The notes under the pieces are model-generated. The model searched no databases. It was given only the letters and a program-made list of their open reading frames with translations, and was not told the DNA's origin. Below, piece by piece: positions 10,683 through 14,084 of a stretch of DNA of 14,084 nt; position 1 is the first letter of the stretch, and every line of letters starts with the position of its first letter. Source of the stretch: Symbiodinium natans (lineage: Eukaryota; Sar; Dinophyceae; Suessiales; Symbiodiniaceae); contig CAJNDS010001563.1 of NCBI GenBank assembly GCA_905221605.1, positions 1 through 14,084 on the forward strand. Direction: 5' to 3'. The translations under genes were made by a program, and so were the position numbers.

Positions 10683-13603
10683 GTTTGGGGTTTAGGGCCT
10701 TTAGGCTTTAGGGTTTATAGAAATTGTATAGGGTTTGTGTCCGGAGTTTTGGGGGGGGTTTTGTCGGGTTTTGTGGGGTTTTGGGGGGTTTTGGGGGGTT
10801 TTGTTTTTTTAACTTTTTGCTACTTCGCTTTTGTTTTTTTTGGGGGGGACTTGGTTGGGGGGGGCGGGGAGTGGGGGGGGCTTGGAGGCTGGCAGGCTGG
10901 GGATAGAAATTGTATAGGGTTTGTGTCCGGGGTTTTGGGGGGTTTTGCCGGATTTTGCCGGGTTTTGTTTTTTGCTTTGGGGCTGGGGCTGGGGCTGGGG
11001 CTGCGGCTGCGGCTGCGCTGCGGGTGGTGCTGGGGCCTGCGGCTGGGGCTGGCTGGGGCTGGGGCTGGGGCCTTTGTTGGGGCTGGGGCTGGGTGTTCGG
11101 CCTTCTGGGGTGGATTATTGCACGAGCTACTCGAAATGAAACGCATACAATTTCTATTTATCCTGGTCTTGAGGGTTTAGGGTTTAGGGTTTAGGATTGG
11201 GGGTGCTACTTGTTCCAGTATATTACATCAGAAGAAGGAGTTTCGATACCCTAACTTTTCACAACCGCACCCTAAACCCCAAACCCCAAACCCCAAACCC
11301 CAAACCCCAAACCCCAAACCCCAAACCCCAAACCCCAAACCCCAAACCCCAAACCCCAAACCCCAAACCCTAAACCCTAAACCCTAAACCCTAAACCCTA
11401 AACCCTAAACCAAACAGCGGCAATCCGCAACACGAGGAGGGGCCGCTTTGGAAGCTCAGCTTCGCGATGGCTCTTCTGCTGAATAGATCCGTTCTTCTGT
11501 AGTGTTTCCGGTTTAGGGTTTAGGGTTCAGGATTTAGGGTTTATAAGGGTTTAGGATTTAGGGTTTAGGGTTTAGGATTTAGGGTTTAATTTTAACGCTA
11601 CGCGACCCGCCTCGGCCCGGCCCAGCGCATCCGCGTGAGCATGGTGATTCCGCAGCGCCCAAGTCGCCGGACCCCAAGCAATAAGGGTTGGGTTTAGGGT
11701 TTAGGGTTCCGGGTTCATGGTTTATGGTTTGGGGTTTAGGGTTGAGGGTTAGTTTAGGATTGAGGGCTTAGGGCTCAAGGTTCACGCTTTGGGGTTTCAG
11801 GGTTTTTTTAAGTTTAGGGTTCAAGAGACGGTTCGGCTTGGATTGATCGTAGGGTTGAGCCAGGCCCCTCAGGGGGGGTAGGGGGGGTGGGGGGGGGAAG
11901 GGAGGGAAGGGGGGGTTTGTTGAAGGTTCGAGGCTTAAGTGGTTGGGGCTTAAGGTTCAAGGTTTAAGGTTTAGGGTTTAGGTTCAAGCTTAGACTCTTC
12001 GGCTCGTGTAATGCATCCCCGACTGTGCTCACACCAGTTGAGCCTCGATCACCAATATTCTGTGAAAAGGGGATGGGGGGGGGGTTGGGAGGGGGGAGGG
12101 TGGGGGGGGGGGGGTAGGGTGGGGTGGGGGAAGGGGGGAGGGGGGTTGGGGGGCCCTGCTGGGATGGGGGGCCCTGCTGGGAGGGGCTTCAACTGGTCCT
12201 GGCGAACCGTCCGCTTGCGGACCCCGGTTTTCTAGGGGGGTACCCATTTGAGGCAAAAAAAAGGGTCCGGATAGGCTAGTGGTACCCTTTTCCCTTTTTT
12301 TGGTTATCGACCCTTAAACCCAATGCCCTAAACCCTAAACCCTAAACCCTAATCGAAGCAGCGCGAACCCAAGGCCTGCACGAGCCACCTTTCCTTGAAC
12401 TGGGCCTCCTTGCCTCGGAGGCGCTGGGAGGCCCTTTGTTCAGGGGCTAAAAAACCTGCATTCAGGGTTCATGCTGCTGCAGGCCTATTTATGCTTTTTT
12501 AGGGTTAGTGTATTTAGGGTTACTTAGTGTTATTTGGGGTTGTTTAGGGCTTTTTGAGGTTATTTACTTGTAGGGTTGTTTGGGGCTAGTTAGGGTTGTT
12601 TAGGGTTATTTGGGGTCACTAAGGGTTGTTTCGGGCATTTAGGGCTATTTAGGGTTAGGTAGGGTTGTCTGGGGTATTTAGGGTTAGTTGGGGTTTTTTG
12701 CGGTTGCCTTAAAAAGTAAGGCCTCTACCCTACACCGAGGCCTGGCACTCGCAGATGTCAGGGCCCGGACGTACGTAGATGCGAAGCCCAATGCGAGCCT
12801 GGGTCTGGAGTGCTTCGCCGCCGATGTCACAGTGGTGCTTCTGCTTGGCCCGGGCAACCTGTGACTTGGATGGAAGTATAGGGTTTAGGGTTTAGGGTTT
12901 AGGGTTTAGGGTTTAGGGTTTAGGGTTTAGGGTTTAGGGTTTAGGGTCTGCGGCTCAGGGTTTGCGGCTTAGGGGGAGCCATGAACGCTATAGGGCACTA
13001 CTGACGTGCAGCAGAAACATGATGGGCGTCCTTCATGCAAGGACTCTACGCTCGGTGGCCGACGACCGCTTACCACCTTGTGATGTCCCGGAGCATCGCG
13101 ACCTTAATTTTCTCCAGCACATGGACCGGGCGCAATGGTCCACCCGTGATTCAGGACGTTGCAAGGTTTCGCTTGCGGGGCTTGGGGTTTAGGGTCTCCT
13201 TGAACGGAGTGCTGCAGGAGTAGAGGCCGGCGGCCTGGCTTTGCTGCCTGCTGGCCAATGGTACGAACTCCTGATTCATTCAAGCAGCGTCGCTTGGCAA
13301 TGTCGTCCACTTGAGCATTCCTTCCTGGTAAGTGCCCAGTAGCTGGCCCAGTGGATCCTTAAAGTTCTGAACCCTAGGCCCTGAACCCGAAACCCAGTTT
13401 GTAGCGATGCATGCTTGGGGAAGAATCGCAGCAACGATAGGGCCTTTGGCTCACTGGTGCCCACCAAGGCAGACTTCGTTGAAAACCCCATGCTTCTTTT
13501 CTTCCACTTCGGTTCTGGGCCTGAAAGCCAGAGGCAGGTGATGCGGAGGAAGTCATTCCTGCACGAGCATGATCGCCGCATCCTCAAGTACGATGCAACA
13601 TAG
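10595..13603 (+). CDS. Gene B: multi-exon gene, 3' end well resolved
   Basis: Plus-strand exon-like segments are 10595-10682, 11418-11498, 11639-11686, 12184-12226, 12359 to about 12466, 12721-12860, 13012-13165, 13226-13327 and 13424-13603 (TAG stop). The last four join with GT-AG introns in matching phase and give 191 codons. The segment at 11418 carries LSFAMALLLNRSVLL, which resembles the helix plus Asn-Arg-Thr/Ser-hydrophobic motif of eukaryotic glycosyltransferase-like proteins and the equivalent motif in gene A, so the two genes may be related neighbours. That link is inference. The 5' start is not located, and upstream exon limits are less certain because short segments sit in long repeats. 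Confidence 0.5.
10686..11196. repeat. G-rich intron-like block with duplicated and inverted 13-17-bp motif
   Basis: The block starts and ends with TTTAGGG units (10686-10712 and 11172-11196). Inside, a segment beginning atagaaattgtatagggttt and going on into a TTTTGGGG run occurs at 10717-10764 and 10903-10950, 186 bp apart. The reverse complement atacaatttctat lies at 11145-11157. Between them are GGGG runs and a (GGGGCT)n array at about 10978-11095. Plus-strand open frames here are Gly-rich low-complexity products of the repeats and are not called. Confidence 0.8.
11270..11409 (-). repeat. CCCCAAA (13 units) then CCCTAAA (6 units) block
   Basis: One CCCTAAA unit at 11270, thirteen uninterrupted CCCCAAA units at 11277-11367, then six CCCTAAA units at 11368-11409, followed by an acceptor-like CAAACAG. 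The single-base variant is homogenised in one continuous run, which points to local unit-by-unit amplification, not to scattered mutation. Confidence 0.96.
11418..11686 (+). CDS. Gene B exons 11418-11498 and 11639-11686 (tentative)
   Basis: The first follows CAAACAG and in its GC3-rich frame encodes GNPQHEEGPLWKLSFAMALL and LNRSVLL, then GT at 11499. An acceptor GTGAG at 11638 keeps phase and continues MVIPQRPSRRTPSNKG to a GT at 11687. The second region is open in the same frame from about 11596 (RYATRLGPAQRIRVS), so the exon may start earlier, for example after CCCAG at 11625. The intron and the following sequence are TTTAGGG repeats. The Leu-Leu-Asn-Arg-Ser motif is discussed under gene B. 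Confidence 0.4.
11510..11588 (+). repeat. TTTAGGG variant tract
   Basis: About ten units, many as TTTAGGATTTAGGG or with TATAAGGG interruptions, inside the presumed intron 11499-11638. Confidence 0.88.
11690..11990 (+). repeat. Degenerate TTTAGGG-derived region with G runs
   Basis: TTTAGGG-like units (11690-11820 and 11935-11985) are mixed with variants such as TTTATGG and TTGAGGG. A G-run block lies at about 11870-11920. A 23-bp stretch at 11825-11847 (AG-flanked, then GTAGGG, encoding TVRLGLI) could be a micro-exon, but it is too short to support. Confidence 0.7.
12069..12183. repeat. G-run tract with 20-bp GGGGGGCCCTGCTGGGA duplication
   Basis: Consecutive runs of four to twelve G are separated by one or two bases (A, T or TA). 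The last 40 bp contain ggggggccctgctggga twice, about 20 bp apart. The plus strand could form several adjacent G-quadruplexes. The Gly-rich plus frame and Pro-rich minus frame are low complexity. Confidence 0.85.
12184..12226 (+). CDS. Gene B candidate short exon
   Basis: After GGGAG at 12183, the frame GLQLVLANRPLADP reaches G|GTTTTC. Its phase fits an alternative frame of the exon at 12359 (ARTQGLHEPPFLELGLLASE). If not spliced at 12227 the frame runs on (GFLGGYPFEAKKRVRIG) to a TAG at 12277. Short and supported only by composition and phase. Confidence 0.3.
12238..12352. repeat. Second copy of the GGTACCC foldback motif plus CCCTAAA tract
   Basis: The segment beginning ggtacccttttccctttt at 12281, then a T run and ggtt, matches the left arm of the small intron at 6768-6795 almost base for base. 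Upstream, a ggtaccc at 12239 and an A run followed by gggtcc form a partial inverted partner. CCCTAAA units follow at 12312-12352. It lies in the presumed intron 12227-12358. Confidence 0.7.
12359..12466 (+). CDS. Gene B exon, two competing frames
   Basis: Starts after CGAAG at 12358. Frame one (QREPKACTSHLSLNWASLPR, ending KKPAFR at AGG|GTTCAT) is in phase 0 with the next exon at 12721. Frame two (ARTQGLHEPPFLELGLLASE, then ALGGPLF) fits the preceding candidate exon and ends in TAA at 12447 unless a GT at 12438 is used. Third-position G/C is similar in both, so I leave the choice open. Confidence 0.4.
12497..12706 (+). repeat. Variant TTAGGGTTGTTT-type tract
   Basis: A derivative of TTTAGGG in which units such as TTTAGGGTTATTT and TTTGGGGTTGTTT repeat with a looser period of about 10-14 bp. 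It fills most of the presumed intron 12467-12720 and is unlike the 7-bp tracts elsewhere. Confidence 0.85.
12721..13603 (+). CDS. Gene B 3' end: four phase-matched exons, 191 codons
   Basis: Exons are 12721-12860, 13012-13165, 13226-13327 and 13424-13603. Introns of 151, 60 and 96 bp all start GT and end AG, and every join keeps phase (2, 0, 0). Exon one encodes ASTLHRGLALADVRARTYVD and SLGLECFAADVTVVLLLGPG; exon two RNMMGVLHARTLRSVADDRL and DVPEHRDLNFLQHMDRAQWS; exon three AGGLALLPAGQWYELLIHSS and WQCRPLEHSFL before GTAAGT; exon four NRSNDRAFGSLVPTKADFVE, NPMLLFFHFGSGPESQRQVM and SFLHEHDRRILKYDAT, then TAG. The product looks globular with no signal peptide visible in this part. The family is not recognised. 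Confidence 0.68.
12880..12947 (+). repeat. TTTAGGG tract, 9-10 perfect units, in intron 12861-13011
   Basis: The cleanest TTTAGGG array in the window. It lies within an intron whose two flanking exons are the best supported here, which makes its intronic position secure if the gene model holds. Confidence 0.96.
13328..13423 (+). other. Last intron of gene B
   Basis: Starts with the near-consensus donor GTAAGT and ends GGGGAAG. It contains a few decayed CCCTAAA-like units at about 13366-13396 (gaaccctaggccctgaaccc). Another AG acceptor at 13397 would also leave an open frame but in a different phase. Confidence 0.6.
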
Positions 13604-14084
13604 ACGTAGATGCCCAACGGGGGAAACTATGATTGGGCAAGGAGAATGGGATTGATACATGAGATCGTATATTGCCTATGAATCCGAATGATCAGTTGGA
13701 AAGATAAGAACAAGCAAAACATCAATCAGACAGGAATGACAAACATATCATTACAAATCATAATCTCTTCCTCCCTATTGGGACAAACGGATTCACGATT
13801 TGAGAGGATTTTCATCTTGATAGCTGAAGGAGCAAGATTACTTTCTCTCTTTGCGATTTGGATCATCATTGTTTGATATATCATGATTGAATCATAGATA
13901 ATATATCTTCAATTTTAGATTCATTTTAATTATTAGAATATGGGAATCCATTTGGATTTTGTGATTGGGATTTAAAAGGGGGATTGATTTTTCTTTATAG
14001 CGTATATATTCGATATATGGGGATAGATCTTGTGGAATTCTTGATCATTTCTTTGGGAAATTTGATAGATAAGATAATTGGATG
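13604..14084. other. AT-rich region without a recognisable gene
   Basis: Composition changes sharply to AT-rich right after the gene B stop codon. No telomere-type repeat, satellite or exon-like GC3-biased frame is present. A 62-codon plus frame at 13688-13876 is rich in Ile, Asn and Ser as expected by chance in AT-rich DNA. Part of it may be a 3' UTR. Confidence 0.6.

Noticed and set aside
10650-11194. Gly-rich plus frames and Ser/Pro-rich minus frame of up to 176 codons
   Set aside because: They translate TTTTGGGG and GGGGCT repeats and contain no non-repetitive domain.
12029-12256. Pro-rich minus frame
   Set aside because: It is the complement of a G-run tract; composition is forced by the repeat.
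6289-13423. A true chromosome end
   Set aside because: Tracts are short, occur in both orientations and are separated by coding-like sequence on both sides.
13688-13876. 62-codon plus frame in the AT-rich tail
   Set aside because: Composition (Ile, Asn, Ser, Lys) is what AT-rich DNA gives by chance, and no splice or start context stands out.
1-14084. Dinoflagellate spliced-leader relic, tRNA or rRNA genes
   Set aside because: I looked by eye for the spliced-leader core and for RNA gene signatures on both strands and found none; a covariance-model scan would be needed to exclude a weak case.

Overview
The window looks like nuclear DNA of a protist with TTTAGGG-type telomere repeats, most likely a dinoflagellate (perhaps Symbiodiniaceae-like). 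The reasons are many short GC3-rich exon-like segments on one strand, abundant internal TTTAGGG/CCCTAAA tracts, mostly GT-AG introns with possible GC-AG and direct-repeat-flanked introns, and large satellite arrays. The lineage is inferred from these traits; no homology search was possible and no spliced-leader relic was seen. There are no prokaryotic operons, rRNA, tRNA or CRISPR arrays.

Layout. 1-874 is purine/pyrimidine-skewed non-coding DNA with old internal duplications. 875-5660 is a mosaic of four unrelated satellites placed end to end: a 55-bp tandem repeat (875-2994), a 31-bp repeat (2995-3460), an AT-rich 9-bp-based foldback repeat with G-run linkers (3461-4435 and 5147-5660), and a nested palindromic array (4436-5146) embedded in the third. 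5660-6170 holds a foldback element, a 43-bp C tract and a three-copy 62-bp hairpin repeat.

6300-13603 carries plus-strand coding segments separated by introns, most of them filled with telomere-type repeats whose orientation changes from intron to intron. I see two probable genes: gene A (about 6399-10013) and gene B (about 10595-13603). The 3' end of gene B (12721-13603) can be built as four exons with matching splice phases and is the strongest call here. Part of gene A joins equally well (6399-6768 across one repeat-filled intron; 7038-7600; 8976 region; 9608-10013). Both genes contain a hydrophobic helix followed by an arginine-hydrophobic motif of the kind seen in eukaryotic glycosyltransferase-like proteins, which suggests, weakly, that they are related.

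13604-14084 is abruptly AT-rich and shows no gene. All exon limits come from reading frame, third-position GC bias and splice dinucleotides; no transcript evidence was available.
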